NCBI GenBank assembly: GCA_036639135.1
Contig: JAVWJE010000013.1
Span: 1-30,942 of the forward strand
DNA length: 30,942 nucleotides
Source: Carnobacterium_A sp036639135
Lineage (GTDB): Bacteria; Bacillota; Bacilli; Lactobacillales; Carnobacteriaceae
Direction: 5' to 3'
The notes under the pieces are model-generated. The model was not told the DNA's origin. It saw only the letters and a program-made list of their open reading frames with translations, and did no database searches. Position numbers and translations under genes: made by a program. Positions 14,044 to 22,660 of the stretch are shown here, one piece after another (positions within the stretch are counted from its first letter, which is position 1; every line of letters starts with the position of its first letter).

Positions 14044-16932
14044 ATGCGAAATGATAAAATTGTAATACATGGCGCACGTTCACACAACTTAAAAAATATT
14101 GATGTCACTATTCCTAGAGATAAATTAGTTGTACTGACTGGTTTGTCTGGTTCAGGAAAAAGCTCATTAGCTTTTGATACATTGTATGCAGAAGGACAAA
14201 GGCGGTATGTGGAAAGCTTATCTGCTTATGCTCGTCAATTTCTAGGTCAAATGGACAAACCAGATGTAGATAGTATTGATGGTTTAAGTCCGGCTATCTC
14301 TATTGATCAAAAAACAACAAGTAAAAACCCACGTTCAACGGTTGGTACGGTGACTGAGATTAATGATTATCTCCGTCTTCTCTATGCTCGAGTAGGACAT
14401 CCAATCTGTCCTAATGATGGGACTGAGATTACAAGTCAAACGGTTGAACAAATGGTAGACCGCGTGCTTGAGTATCCTGAAAAGACAAGGATTCAAATTC
14501 TAGCACCTATTGTAGTTGGGAAAAAAGGACAGCACAAAAAAATATTCGAAAAAATAAAAAGTGAAGGATATGTTCGTCTACGCGTGGATAAAGAAATCTA
14601 CGATATTTCAGATGACATTGAATTAGAAAAAAATAAAAAACACGATATTGATATCGTTATCGATAGAATTGTAATCAAAGAAGGCATTCGCTCACGATTA
14701 TTTGATTCTTTTGAAGCGGCACTTCGATTGGGAGAAGGCTATGCAATAGCTGACGTATTAGATCAAGAAGAAGTGTTGTTCAGTGAACACTATGCTTGTC
14801 CTTACTGTGGATTTACGGTTGGTGAATTAGAGCCACGTTTATTTTCTTTTAATGCTCCATTTGGAGCCTGTGGTGATTGTGATGGCTTAGGAATAAAACT
14901 GGAAGTAGACATGGACTTAATCATCCCGGAAAAATCGTTGACTCTTAGAGAAGGTGCAATTGCACCTTGGAAACCAATTAGTTCAAATTATTATCCGCAG
15001 TTATTAGAACAAGCTTGTAAAAAATTTAAAATTGATTTAGACACACCTTTTGAAAAACTAACTGAAAAAGAACAACGATTCGTTTTGGATGGTTCAAATG
15101 ATGAGTTATTTCATTTTCATTATAAAAATGATTTTGGCGGCATTCGAGATGTTGATATTCCTTTCGAAGGAGTCATCCGTAATATTAATAGACGTTACAA
15201 AGAAACCAACAGTGATTTTACGAGAGATCAAATGCGTCTTTATATGACTGAATTAACTTGTCAAACTTGTAAAGGTAAACGATTGAATCGACAAGCTTTA
15301 GCAGTAAAAGTTGACGGTAAAGACATCGGCGATGTTAGTAACTATCCCATTGAAGGAGCTATTGAGTTCTTTGACAGTCTGGTCCTTTCAAACCAAGAGA
15401 GTATGATTGCTAAACCCATTCTAAAAGAAGTTCATGATCGATTAAACTTTTTGAGTAATGTAGGGCTAAATTACCTGACACTGAGCCGTATGTCGGGTAC
15501 GTTATCGGGTGGAGAAGCTCAACGAATCCGATTGGCAACTCAAATTGGTTCCAATTTATCGGGAGTTTTATATATTTTAGATGAACCTTCAATCGGATTG
15601 CATCAGCGAGACAATAATCGTTTAATTGATTCATTGAAAAAAATGCGTGATCTTGGCAATACGTTAATTGTAGTAGAACACGATGAAGACACGATGCTTG
15701 CAGCTGATTATTTGATTGATATTGGACCAGGTGCTGGCGAAAAAGGTGGAGAAATAGTCGCTTTTGGTACACCAGAAGAAGTTGCCAATAATGAAAAATC
15801 ATTAACAGGAGCATATCTATCAGGGAAAAGATTTATTCCTGTACCAAAAACTCGTCGCGATGAAAATAAAGGAGCTATCCGCATTACGGGTGCAGCTGAA
15901 AATAACCTGAAAAATTTGACTGTTGATTTTCCGTTGGGACGTTTTGTTGCTGTAACCGGTGTTTCTGGTTCTGGGAAAAGTACAACAGTCAGGTGTATGA
16001 ATTTTCTTGAAGAACCNNNNNNNNNNACACTGGTTAATTCAATTTTGAAAAAAGCTTTATCTCGTGAACTGAATCGTTCTAAACAAAAACCAGGGAAATT
16101 CAAGAAAATGACAGGGTATGAAAAATTAGAAAAAATAATAAACATTGATCAAAGCCCAATTGGAAGAACTCCGCGAAGCAATCCAGCGACTTATACAAGT
16201 GTTTTTGATGATATTCGCGATTTATTTGCTTCTACTAATGAAGCTAAAATTAGAGGCTATAAAAAAGGTCGCTTTAGTTTTAACGTGAAAGGCGGACGTT
16301 GCGAAGCTTGTAGAGGAGATGGCATTCTAAAAATTGAAATGCATTTTTTACCAGATGTTTATGTCCCTTGTGAGATTTGTCATGGCACAAGATACAACTC
16401 AGAAACGTTAGAAGTTCGTTACAAAGGTAAAAATATTTCTGAAGTGCTAGGAATGACAATCGAAGAAGCTGTTACCTTTTTTGAACACATTCCAAAGATA
16501 CATCGTAAACTACAAACCATTATTGATGTCGGGTTAGGATATGTAACATTAGGTCAACCCGCAACTACTTTGTCTGGTGGGGAAGCACAACGAATGAAGT
16601 TAGCTAGTGAACTGCACAAACGGTCTGATGGAAAAAATTTTTATATTCTAGATGAACCGACTACAGGACTGCACACGGATGATATCGCTCGTTTGTTGCA
16701 TGTGTTAAACCGTTTAGTTGAAGCTGGGAACACAGTTTTAGTGATTGAACACAATCTAGACGTTATAAAAACAGCCGATTATATTATCGACCTTGGACCT
16801 GAAGGTGGAGCAGGTGGTGGGACTATTTTGGCGACTGGGACTCCTGAAAAAATCGCTAAAGTAAAAAATAGTTACACAGGACACTACTTGGATAAAATAT
16901 TAAAAAGAGAGAAAAATCGGATGGCTGAATAA
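14044..16932 (+). CDS. uvrA: Excinuclease ABC subunit A (UvrA), with an assembly gap in the second ATPase
   Basis: Damage-recognition ATPase of nucleotide excision repair, acting as a dimer with UvrB. It has a first Walker A GLSGSGKSS (33-41), a UvrB-binding/insertion region, a zinc module CPYCGF...CGDCDG, signature LSGGEAQRIRLATQ and Walker B LYILDEPSIGLHQRD. The second half has Walker A VSGSGKST (640-647), zinc module GGRCEACRGDG...CEICHG, signature LSGGEAQRMKLASE and ILDEPTTGLHTDD. The start is ATG 14044 behind AAAGGAAG; an upstream in-frame TTG at 13972 lies in the leader. Right after the second Walker A there are 15 extra codons, including ten Ns. Without them the protein would be 947 residues, normal for UvrA. 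uvrB, often upstream in Firmicutes, is not adjacent. Confidence 0.95.
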   Translation: MRNDKIVIHGARSHNLKNIDVTIPRDKLVVLTGLSGSGKSSLAFDTLYAEGQRRYVESLSAYARQFLGQMDKPDVDSIDGLSPAISIDQKTTSKNPRSTVGTVTEINDYLRLLYARVGHPICPNDGTEITSQTVEQMVDRVLEYPEKTRIQILAPIVVGKKGQHKKIFEKIKSEGYVRLRVDKEIYDISDDIELEKNKKHDIDIVIDRIVIKEGIRSRLFDSFEAALRLGEGYAIADVLDQEEVLFSEHYACPYCGFTVGELEPRLFSFNAPFGACGDCDGLGIKLEVDMDLIIPEKSLTLREGAIAPWKPISSNYYPQLLEQACKKFKIDLDTPFEKLTEKEQRFVLDGSNDELFHFHYKNDFGGIRDVDIPFEGVIRNINRRYKETNSDFTRDQMRLYMTELTCQTCKGKRLNRQALAVKVDGKDIGDVSNYPIEGAIEFFDSLVLSNQESMIAKPILKEVHDRLNFLSNVGLNYLTLSRMSGTLSGGEAQRIRLATQIGSNLSGVLYILDEPSIGLHQRDNNRLIDSLKKMRDLGNTLIVVEHDEDTMLAADYLIDIGPGAGEKGGEIVAFGTPEEVANNEKSLTGAYLSGKRFIPVPKTRRDENKGAIRITGAAENNLKNLTVDFPLGRFVAVTGVSGSGKSTTVRCMNFLEEXXXXTLVNSILKKALSRELNRSKQKPGKFKKMTGYEKLEKIINIDQSPIGRTPRSNPATYTSVFDDIRDLFASTNEAKIRGYKKGRFSFNVKGGRCEACRGDGILKIEMHFLPDVYVPCEICHGTRYNSETLEVRYKGKNISEVLGMTIEEAVTFFEHIPKIHRKLQTIIDVGLGYVTLGQPATTLSGGEAQRMKLASELHKRSDGKNFYILDEPTTGLHTDDIARLLHVLNRLVEAGNTVLVIEHNLDVIKTADYIIDLGPEGGAGGGTILATGTPEKIAKVKNSYTGHYLDKILKREKNRMAE
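15985..16026. other. Assembly gap (10 Ns) with a foreign-looking flank inside uvrA
   Basis: After GGGAAAAGTACA of the second Walker A, the sequence 15985-16016 translates as TVRCMNFLEEP, which does not belong in UvrA. It reads like the helix after Walker A in polar amino-acid ABC ATPases (GSGKSTxxRCxNxLEEPT). Ten Ns follow at 16017-16026, then UvrA resumes at ACACTGGTTAAT. The frame is kept by chance. This looks like a contig end that ran into a paralogous P-loop sequence. Confidence 0.85.
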
Positions 16933-16953
16933 CCTAATCTATAAAAAAATAGT

Positions 16954-16989
16954 AAAAAGCAGGCCTTCTTTTAATGGCCTGCTTTTTTT
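16954..16989 (+). terminator. Intrinsic terminator after uvrA
   Basis: AAAAAGCAGGCC (16954-16965) pairs with GGCCTGCTTTTT (from 16976) around a 10-base loop, followed by further T residues to 16989. Confidence 0.88.
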
Positions 16990-17062
16990 GTCAGATAGTT
17001 TTCGCTACCTCAGTTTTCACGTTCGTGTTAAAATGTAGGTGAGTACAATGTGAAAAGATTCA

Positions 17063-17127
17063 GTCTAAGTAACCACAAAGAAATCGTCCTAAAGTCCTAT
17101 GACAAAATTCATTTAGTAAAGCATAAT
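17063..17127 (+). promoter_or_regulatory. Promoter of the yvlB-pspC-yvlD operon with repeated GTC(C)TAA elements upstream
   Basis: ATGACA (17099-17104) and CATAAT (17122-17127), each a 5/6 match, are separated by exactly 17 bp. Upstream are GTCTAAG at 17063 and GTCCTAAAGTCC at 17086-17097, the latter touching the -35. They loosely resemble the GTC/GAC-type boxes of LiaR/CesR cell-envelope-stress regulators, which control pspC-type operons in some Lactobacillales. The promoter is well supported; the regulator is a guess. The rest of 16990-17209 shows nothing else. Confidence 0.55.
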
Positions 17128-17209
17128 AGAACTATGAAGAAGAACAGCTAACAATACGTTAGTTGAACAATTACTAGGTAGATGGAATATTCCAAGGAGG
17201 GATAGTATC

Positions 17210-18772
17210 ATGAAAGAAAGAGAAAGAATCTTAGAATTAGTAAAACAAGATATCATTTCAACAGAAGAAGCTCTCGTTTTACTTGAAAATATTGCTAAAA
17301 AAGATGGTAAAGAAGCTGTCAAAAGAGATGAGACAGCAGCTAGTAACCAAGCCTTTGTTAAAGAACCTATCGAGTTCCCACATGTAGAAGAGACAACAAA
17401 TCAAAATACTCATCAAGAAGAATACGATGAATACAAAGAAGAACAGAAGAAAGATAAGGAACAATTAGAATCTATCTTAGAAAAACTTGCTAATGAAGCT
17501 TCCGGTTATTCTGTTCAGTTAGATGAAAAAAATGTCGAAATTACAGAAGTAAAAAATCAATTAAATAGAGCGAATGAAAAGCTTACTGTACTAGAAACAT
17601 TAGAAGACTTAGATGAATTAGATGTTGAAAAAGAACCTGAATTAAAACAATTAAGTCACCAGATAGAAGAGTATGAAGCTCAACTAACAGATCTTGAAGA
17701 AGATAAAATGAAGTTAATGGAACAATTGCGTATGGTTAAACAAAAACAATGGGGATCTCAAAAAAAACAACTCATTGAAAAGTTTGAAATTCCAGATGAC
17801 TGGAAAGACGCAGCCAATGAAACAATTAATCAAGTTGGCGAAAAAATGACTGAAGCTGGAAATCAATTTGGCAAGTTAATGAAGAACACTTTTTCTTCAG
17901 TAATGGAAAATATGGACTGGAAAGACGTGAATGTCCGTGTTCCTGGTTTAGCATCTACAAAATTCACGCATGAATTTAATTATCCTGATTCAGTGGCATC
18001 GATCATTGATGTAAAAGTAGCAAATGGCGATGTTGTTTTCAAAACGTGGAAAGGTCAAGACATTAAAGTTGAAACAGACATTAAAATCTATGGGAAAGTT
18101 GATTCGAATACGCCTTTTGAAGCGTTTGAAAAACGGAGCACAATTGATGTAACAGAAGAAAAACTTTTGTTCCATATTCCTAATAAACGCATACGTTGCG
18201 ACATGACTTTTTACTTGCCTGAAAGAGTATACGATCACACGGCTATTAAACTGTTGAATGGAAATGTGAGAATAGAAGAGTTTGAAGGCAAAGATATTTA
18301 CGTTAAATGTACAAATGGAGACATGAGTTTTGAAAAAGTTAAAGCTACAATGATTGAAACAGAAGGCGTAAATGGAAAAGTTTCTATTGTAGACAGCACG
18401 ACCAGAGATTTAATTGTTAACAGTATTAATGGTGGTATTGTAGCTCAAGGAGACTTTAACGGCGCTGATTTATCAACAGTCAACGGCACAGTTAAGGTTA
18501 CGGTTTTAAGCACAGACATACAGCGTTTAGAAGCTTCATCTGTTAATGGTGCAGTCAAAGTTTCTGTTCCAAAAGAATTGAGTATAGAAGGAAACGCAAA
18601 AAGTAATCTAGGTACCATTCAAAATCGAATGGAAAAAATAGAAACAATTAAAGAGAAAAAAGACCGCACAAATCAATTACTTGAATTTAGAAGACATAAT
18701 GAAGGCAATCCAGTTATCCTAACAGTTAGTACGACGACTGGAAATATTTTTTTGAAAGACAATGAAAAATGA
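17210..18772 (+). CDS. YvlB-like DUF4097 adhesin-fold protein with SHOCT-like N-terminus and coiled coil
   Basis: Protein of 520 residues. Residues 1-33 (ERILELVKQDIISTEEALVLLE) are the short two-helix SHOCT/YvlB-type N-terminal motif. An acidic linker is followed by a long coiled coil (about 75-190). Residues about 240-515 form a DUF4097 beta-solenoid with repeating NG turns: VANGDVVF, LLNGNVRI, CTNGDMSF, GVNGKVSIV, SINGGIV, TVNGTVKV, SVNGAVKV. There is no signal peptide or membrane span, so it is probably cytoplasmic or membrane-associated. The start is ATG 17210 behind AAGGAGGG. With the PspC and YvlD genes it matches the Bacillus yvlB-yvlC-yvlD block, which responds to envelope stress. 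The molecular role is unknown. The coiled coil makes it longer than the Bacillus protein as I remember it. Confidence 0.78.
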   Translation: MKERERILELVKQDIISTEEALVLLENIAKKDGKEAVKRDETAASNQAFVKEPIEFPHVEETTNQNTHQEEYDEYKEEQKKDKEQLESILEKLANEASGYSVQLDEKNVEITEVKNQLNRANEKLTVLETLEDLDELDVEKEPELKQLSHQIEEYEAQLTDLEEDKMKLMEQLRMVKQKQWGSQKKQLIEKFEIPDDWKDAANETINQVGEKMTEAGNQFGKLMKNTFSSVMENMDWKDVNVRVPGLASTKFTHEFNYPDSVASIIDVKVANGDVVFKTWKGQDIKVETDIKIYGKVDSNTPFEAFEKRSTIDVTEEKLLFHIPNKRIRCDMTFYLPERVYDHTAIKLLNGNVRIEEFEGKDIYVKCTNGDMSFEKVKATMIETEGVNGKVSIVDSTTRDLIVNSINGGIVAQGDFNGADLSTVNGTVKVTVLSTDIQRLEASSVNGAVKVSVPKELSIEGNAKSNLGTIQNRMEKIETIKEKKDRTNQLLEFRRHNEGNPVILTVSTTTGNIFLKDNEK

Positions 18773-18822
18773 TTGTTGTTACTGGTTGATTTTAATGAAT
18801 GAATATGGAGGAGCGAATAGAA

Positions 18823-19128
18823 TTGAAAAAGTTAACGAAATCAAAAAATAATAGAGTAGTCAGTGGTGTTTTAGGCGGGATTGCAGAATACTTCGGTTTT
18901 GATCCTAGCATCTTGCGTATCATATATGCTATTGCGATCGTCTTTGGAGTAGGTTCACCGATTATATTATATGTGATCCTAGCATTGGTTATACCAGAGC
19001 CGAATGGTTCAGGAAAATCTGATTGGTATAGACCCAGTGGAACAAAAAATGATGATAGACCCCGCAAAGAAGCTGAAAAAGTAAGTGAAGACAAGAAGGG
19101 AACCCACGATGACTGGAGTGACTTTTAA
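18823..19128 (+). CDS. PspC-domain membrane protein (YvlC-like)
   Basis: Small membrane protein of 101 residues from the start chosen here. It has the PspC domain KSKNNRVVSGVLGGIAEYFG, DPSILRIIYAIAIVFG and a second hydrophobic stretch IILYVILALVIPEP, then a charged, disordered tail ending DDWSDF. The frame extends up to ATG 18799, but GGAGGAG at 18807-18813 sits nine bases before TTG 18823, and PspC proteins typically begin MKKLxxSxxNRV, which is what the TTG start gives. It is the second gene of the envelope-stress operon and its stop overlaps the next start by one base. PspC proteins act in membrane-stress sensing; the exact role in Firmicutes is unclear. Confidence 0.85.
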   Translation: MKKLTKSKNNRVVSGVLGGIAEYFGFDPSILRIIYAIAIVFGVGSPIILYVILALVIPEPNGSGKSDWYRPSGTKNDDRPRKEAEKVSEDKKGTHDDWSDF

Positions 19129-19481
19129 TGAAGTATTGGCAAGTAATTGTCATTAATGCACTGACCTTCTTAGCTTTATCAGGGCTTTTGCAACATTCTT
19201 TTTATGTAGCAAATATTTGGATTGCTTTAGCAGCCAGTTTTGTTTTATCCATATTAAATTTTGCCGTTAAACCAATCCTAAGTCTCTTATCTTTACCCAT
19301 AACCATTCTCACTTTAGGTCTGTTCAGTATTATTATTAATGCGAGTATGTTGAGTTTAACTTCTCTAATTGTTGGATCAGGTTTTCAATTCAGAACATTT
19401 TGGACGACTATTTTAGTTGCGATTATTCTGTCCTTTGTAAATACATTTGTTAACAGCAGAGTAATTGTAAAAAAATGGTAA
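19128..19481 (+). CDS. YvlD-like small integral membrane protein (phage-holin superfamily 4)
   Basis: A protein of 117 residues, nearly all hydrophobic, with about four membrane spans: 4-25, 28-48, 52-75 and 90-110. The blocks FVLSILNFAVKPILSLLSLPITILTLGLF and SFVNTFVNSRVI are those of the YvlD/DUF360 family, annotated in databases as phage-holin family 4 although members are chromosomal and not known to lyse cells. The start ATG 19128 shares one base with the pspC stop, with GGAG upstream. It is the third gene of the operon and is followed by a terminator. Confidence 0.82.
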   Translation: MKYWQVIVINALTFLALSGLLQHSFYVANIWIALAASFVLSILNFAVKPILSLLSLPITILTLGLFSIIINASMLSLTSLIVGSGFQFRTFWTTILVAIILSFVNTFVNSRVIVKKW

Positions 19482-19483
19482 CT

Positions 19484-19531
19484 AAAAAACAATGTGCATA
19501 GGCGAACTAGTCTATGTACATTGTTTTTTTT
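19484..19531 (+). terminator. Intrinsic terminator after the yvlD-like gene
   Basis: AAAAAACAATGTGCATAG (19484-19501) pairs with CTATGTACATTGTTTTTT (from 19512), with one G-U pair and a 10-base loop, and ends in a T run. Confidence 0.88.
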
Positions 19532-19625
19532 ATGAAAATATCGAGCATAAATTTAATTTCAATCATTTGCTCTGATGATCTTTATACGAAAAATGTGTGA
19601 TTCGCTTTATTAGCCTAGTTTAAAA

Positions 19626-19634
19626 TGGTAAAAT
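19626..19634 (+). promoter_or_regulatory. Extended -10 before hprK
   Basis: TGGTAAAAT gives an extended -10 (TAAAAT at 19629-19634). A second TAAAAT sits at 19621. No convincing -35 is seen. This is the likely promoter of hprK-lgt. Nothing else is recognisable in 19532-19721 apart from A/T runs. Confidence 0.4.
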
Positions 19635-19721
19635 AGAAAGCGTAAGCAACTTTTTTTAAAAAAAATCAATCAACTATAAATAATAGCAACCAGCTAAATG
19701 GAGCATAGAGGAGAATAGAGT

Positions 19722-20652
19722 ATGACTAATGGCGTATCAGTAAAGGAACTAGTGGACTCTCTTAAGCTAGTTGTACATAACGGAGAGGAATTTTTAAACA
19801 GAACGATAAAAACAAGTGACCTTTCGAGACCAGGATTGGAATTGACTGGATACTTTAACTATTACCCGCAAGAGCGTCTACAGCTATTTGGCAGGACAGA
19901 AATATCATTTTCAGAACGCATGTCCAGTGATGAGCGGTTAATGGTTTTTCGTCGGATGTGTCAGCCGGATACGCCCGCATTTTTAGTTTCACGTAATTTA
20001 GAATTGCCTAAAGAATTGATACAAGCAACGACTGAAAAAGAAATCCCGTTGTTGTCATCATCTTACGCAACGACACGTCTTGCTAGTAATGTTACGAATT
20101 TTTTGGAAGAACGATTAGCTAAAAGAGAATCTGTTCATGGAGTCTTAATTGATATTTATGGAATGGGTGTTATGATAACGGGTGATAGCGGTGTCGGTAA
20201 AAGTGAAACAGCGTTGGAACTCATTCAAAGAGGGCATCGTTTAGTAGCAGATGACCGGGTTGAACTTCATGTTGTTGGGGAAAATCGCTTAATTGGTGAA
20301 CCACCAGAGATTTTACGTAATTTAATTGAAATTCGTGGAGTGGGCATTATCGATGTGGTTAATCTATTTGGCGTAGGAGCAATTCGTTTAAGTAAAGTAG
20401 TTAATTGTCAATTTAGAATTATGGGATAAAAATACTAAATTTGACCGTTTGGGATCCGCTGATGGGAAGAGAAGAATTTCTAATGTAGATGTTCCTTTAG
20501 TTTCTATCCCAGTTAAAACTGGAAGAAATCTAGCTGTTATCATTGAATCCGCTGCGATGAATTTTAGAGCTAAACAAATGGGTTATAATGCAATTGAAAC
20601 GTTTGAAAAAAATCTTGAACAATTAATTAAAACAAATTCTAAAGAAGTTTAA
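19722..20652 (+). pseudogene. hprK: HPr kinase/phosphorylase HprK, frame broken by a small deletion
   Basis: HprK phosphorylates and dephosphorylates HPr at Ser46 and so drives CcpA-dependent carbon catabolite repression. The first frame (19722-20429) has H139, Walker A GDSGVGKS (154-161), LVADDRVELH and the HprK signature EIRGVGIIDV (203-212). After SKVVN (N228) it shifts out of frame and stops. The other frame resumes with VNLELWDKNTKFDRLGSADG and runs to 20652 with the C-terminal helix IIESAAMNFRAKQMGYNAIE. The junction is at 20403-20407. Restoring five bases (a second TAATT) gives SKVVNLIVNLELWD and a normal 311-residue protein; two bases would also restore frame. Both halves are otherwise well conserved. 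The lesion is not in a homopolymer, so it may be real. As read, the protein lacks the C-terminal part of its catalytic domain. Confidence 0.85.
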
Positions 20653-20668
20653 TAAAGGAGATTAAAAG

Positions 20669-21526
20669 ATGGACTTTTTACTCGGTGCAATCAATCCGAT
20701 TGCATTTTCATTAGGACCTCTAGAAGTTCATTGGTATGGAGTCATTATCGCTTTAGCTATTTTTGTAGCGATATTCTTGAGTATGCGTGAAGGGAAACAG
20801 CGCGGTATTGAAGGAGATCATATTGTTGATATGACACTATGGGCGCTACCAATAGCTTTTATCGGAGCACGCTTATATTACGTTGTTTTTGAACTAGAAT
20901 ATTACTTGCAAAATCCAGGTGAAATAATAGCTATTTGGAATGGTGGAATTGCTATATATGGCGGATTGATAGCTGGAGGACTAACAGTCTATTGGTATAC
21001 GAAAAAGCATGGTATACCGATTTGGCTAATGTTAGATGTACTTGCTCCAAATGTCTTATTGGCACAAGCTATGGGACGTTGGGGAAACTTCATCAACCAA
21101 GAAGCTCATGGTGGAGAAGTAACAAGAAACTTCTTAGAGAATCTACATTTACCTGAATTTATTATTAATCAAATGAATATTCAAGGTGTCTATTATCATC
21201 CAACATTTCTTTATGAATCTCTTTGGAGTTTAGCTGGATTTTTAGTGATTATTCTATTACGGAATCGTAAATCTTTACTGCGCCGTGGTGAAGTAGCTTT
21301 AACTTATGTTTTATGGTATTCATTAGGACGTTTCTTTATTGAAGGACTAAGAACAGATAGCTTATGGTTAGTAGATTGGTTACGCGTATCCCAAGCATTA
21401 TCAGTTATTTTATTTGTAGGTGCATTGATAATTTGGGCGATAAGAAGAAGAGAGTATCCACCTATTCCTTATTACTTAGATGGATTAACTTCAAAAGAAG
21501 AAAAAACAATCACTAAAATTGATTAA
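20669..21526 (+). CDS. lgt: Phosphatidylglycerol:prolipoprotein diacylglyceryl transferase
   Basis: Membrane enzyme of 285 residues that moves diacylglycerol from phosphatidylglycerol to the lipobox cysteine of prolipoproteins, the first step of lipoprotein maturation. The two PstS proteins in this window are among its expected substrates. It has about seven hydrophobic spans, the family block WNGGIAIYGGLIAG (90-103), the Lgt signature GRWGNFINQEAHG (136-148), the HPTFLYESLW block and the late GRFFIEGLRTDSL arginine/glutamate motif. The start is ATG 20669 behind AAAGGAG, 16 bp after hprK. The hprK-lgt pairing is conserved in Bacilli, so lgt probably shares the hprK promoter. Confidence 0.95.
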   Translation: MDFLLGAINPIAFSLGPLEVHWYGVIIALAIFVAIFLSMREGKQRGIEGDHIVDMTLWALPIAFIGARLYYVVFELEYYLQNPGEIIAIWNGGIAIYGGLIAGGLTVYWYTKKHGIPIWLMLDVLAPNVLLAQAMGRWGNFINQEAHGGEVTRNFLENLHLPEFIINQMNIQGVYYHPTFLYESLWSLAGFLVIILLRNRKSLLRRGEVALTYVLWYSLGRFFIEGLRTDSLWLVDWLRVSQALSVILFVGALIIWAIRRREYPPIPYYLDGLTSKEEKTITKID

Positions 21527-21609
21527 TTTCGATATCCTGATTGATGGATTTTTTTAATTGAAGAAAAAATACAGATACAATTAAATCATAGCAAGGAGTG
21601 ACAAAAAAG

Positions 21610-22617
21610 ATGTCAAATAAGATAGCGATATTAGGTGCTGGTTCATGGGGAACTGCCTTATCGATGGTTCTAGAAGAAAATGGACATGAGGTTCGTTTAT
21701 GGAGTCATAGTCAAAATCAAGTTGATGAAATGAATCAACTTCATACAAATAAGCATTATTTACCTGAAGCCATACTTCCAAAAAATATAAAAGCTTCTGC
21801 AGATTTAACAGAAGTTTTAGATTCAGTTGATGCTGTTTTATTTGTAATTCCGACAAAAGCTATTCGTGAAGTGGCTCAAAAGGTAGAAGCTAGTTTAAAA
21901 AACCAAGTAGTTATCATTCATGCAAGTAAAGGATTAGAACAAGGAACGCATAAGCGTATTTCAATTATTTTAGAAGAAGAAATATCTGCAGACAACCGGA
22001 AAGCCGTGGTTGCTTTGTCAGGGCCTAGCCATGCAGAAGAAGTAGCCGTTAAGGATTTAACTACTATTACTGCAGCTTCACCTGATTTAGATTCTGCTAC
22101 TTTTGTTCAAAAGTTATTTATGAACGATTATTTTAGAGTCTACACCAATAAAGATATTATTGGTGTAGAACTTGGAGCAGCATTAAAAAATATTATTGCG
22201 CTTGGAGCCGGAGCTCTTCATGGTTTAGGATATGGAGATAATGCTAAAGCAGCTTTGATGACAAGAGGATTGGCAGAAATTAGTCGCTTAGGAGTGGCTT
22301 TCGGAGCAGACCCGCTTACTTTTATTGGTTTAAGCGGCGTCGGTGATTTGATTGTGACTTGTACAAGCGTACACTCACGCAACTGGCAAGCAGGTAACTT
22401 ATTAGGAAAAGGCATGACGGTTGCAGAAGTTTTAAACCATATGGATATGGTTGTTGAGGGGATTACCACTACTAAAGCAGTGTATGAATTAGCAAAAGAA
22501 AAAGAAATAGAAATGCCAATTACTGCAGCAATTTATGATGTGTTGTATAATGAAGCAAACGTTAAAATGGCTGTCGATTCCTTAATGAAACGCGTTGGGA
22601 AATCAGAAAGCTATTAG
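21610..22617 (+). CDS. gpsA: Glycerol-3-phosphate dehydrogenase [NAD(P)+]
   Basis: Cytoplasmic enzyme of 335 residues that reduces dihydroxyacetone phosphate to sn-glycerol 3-phosphate for phospholipid and teichoic-acid synthesis. It has the nucleotide-binding loop GAGSWGTA (9-16), SGPSHAEEV, the catalytic-lysine region ELGAALKNIIALGAG, and the GLSGVGDLIVTCTS and SRNWQAG blocks. The frame extends to GTG 21598, but that codon overlaps the ribosome-binding site AAGGAG; ATG 21610 is preferred, although the 11-base spacing is long. The 83 bp after lgt hold only a weak ATCC/GGAT hairpin before T7, which may partly terminate transcription. Confidence 0.95.
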   Translation: MSNKIAILGAGSWGTALSMVLEENGHEVRLWSHSQNQVDEMNQLHTNKHYLPEAILPKNIKASADLTEVLDSVDAVLFVIPTKAIREVAQKVEASLKNQVVIIHASKGLEQGTHKRISIILEEEISADNRKAVVALSGPSHAEEVAVKDLTTITAASPDLDSATFVQKLFMNDYFRVYTNKDIIGVELGAALKNIIALGAGALHGLGYGDNAKAALMTRGLAEISRLGVAFGADPLTFIGLSGVGDLIVTCTSVHSRNWQAGNLLGKGMTVAEVLNHMDMVVEGITTTKAVYELAKEKEIEMPITAAIYDVLYNEANVKMAVDSLMKRVGKSESY

Positions 22618-22660
22618 CACTTGTGTTTATTTAAAAGTAGAGTATTGGAGGAAAATAGAT

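Noticed and set aside
15410..16145. Two overlapping minus-strand frames in uvrA
   Set aside because: They lie antisense to clear UvrA motifs, and one runs through the N gap.
19128..19481. A prophage holin, suggested by the holin-superfamily name
   Set aside because: The gene belongs to the chromosomal yvlB-yvlC-yvlD block, with no endolysin or other phage gene nearby.
20449..20652. A separate 67-residue protein after hprK
   Set aside because: It is the C-terminal end of HprK read in the shifted frame; its homology continues upstream of its first possible start.
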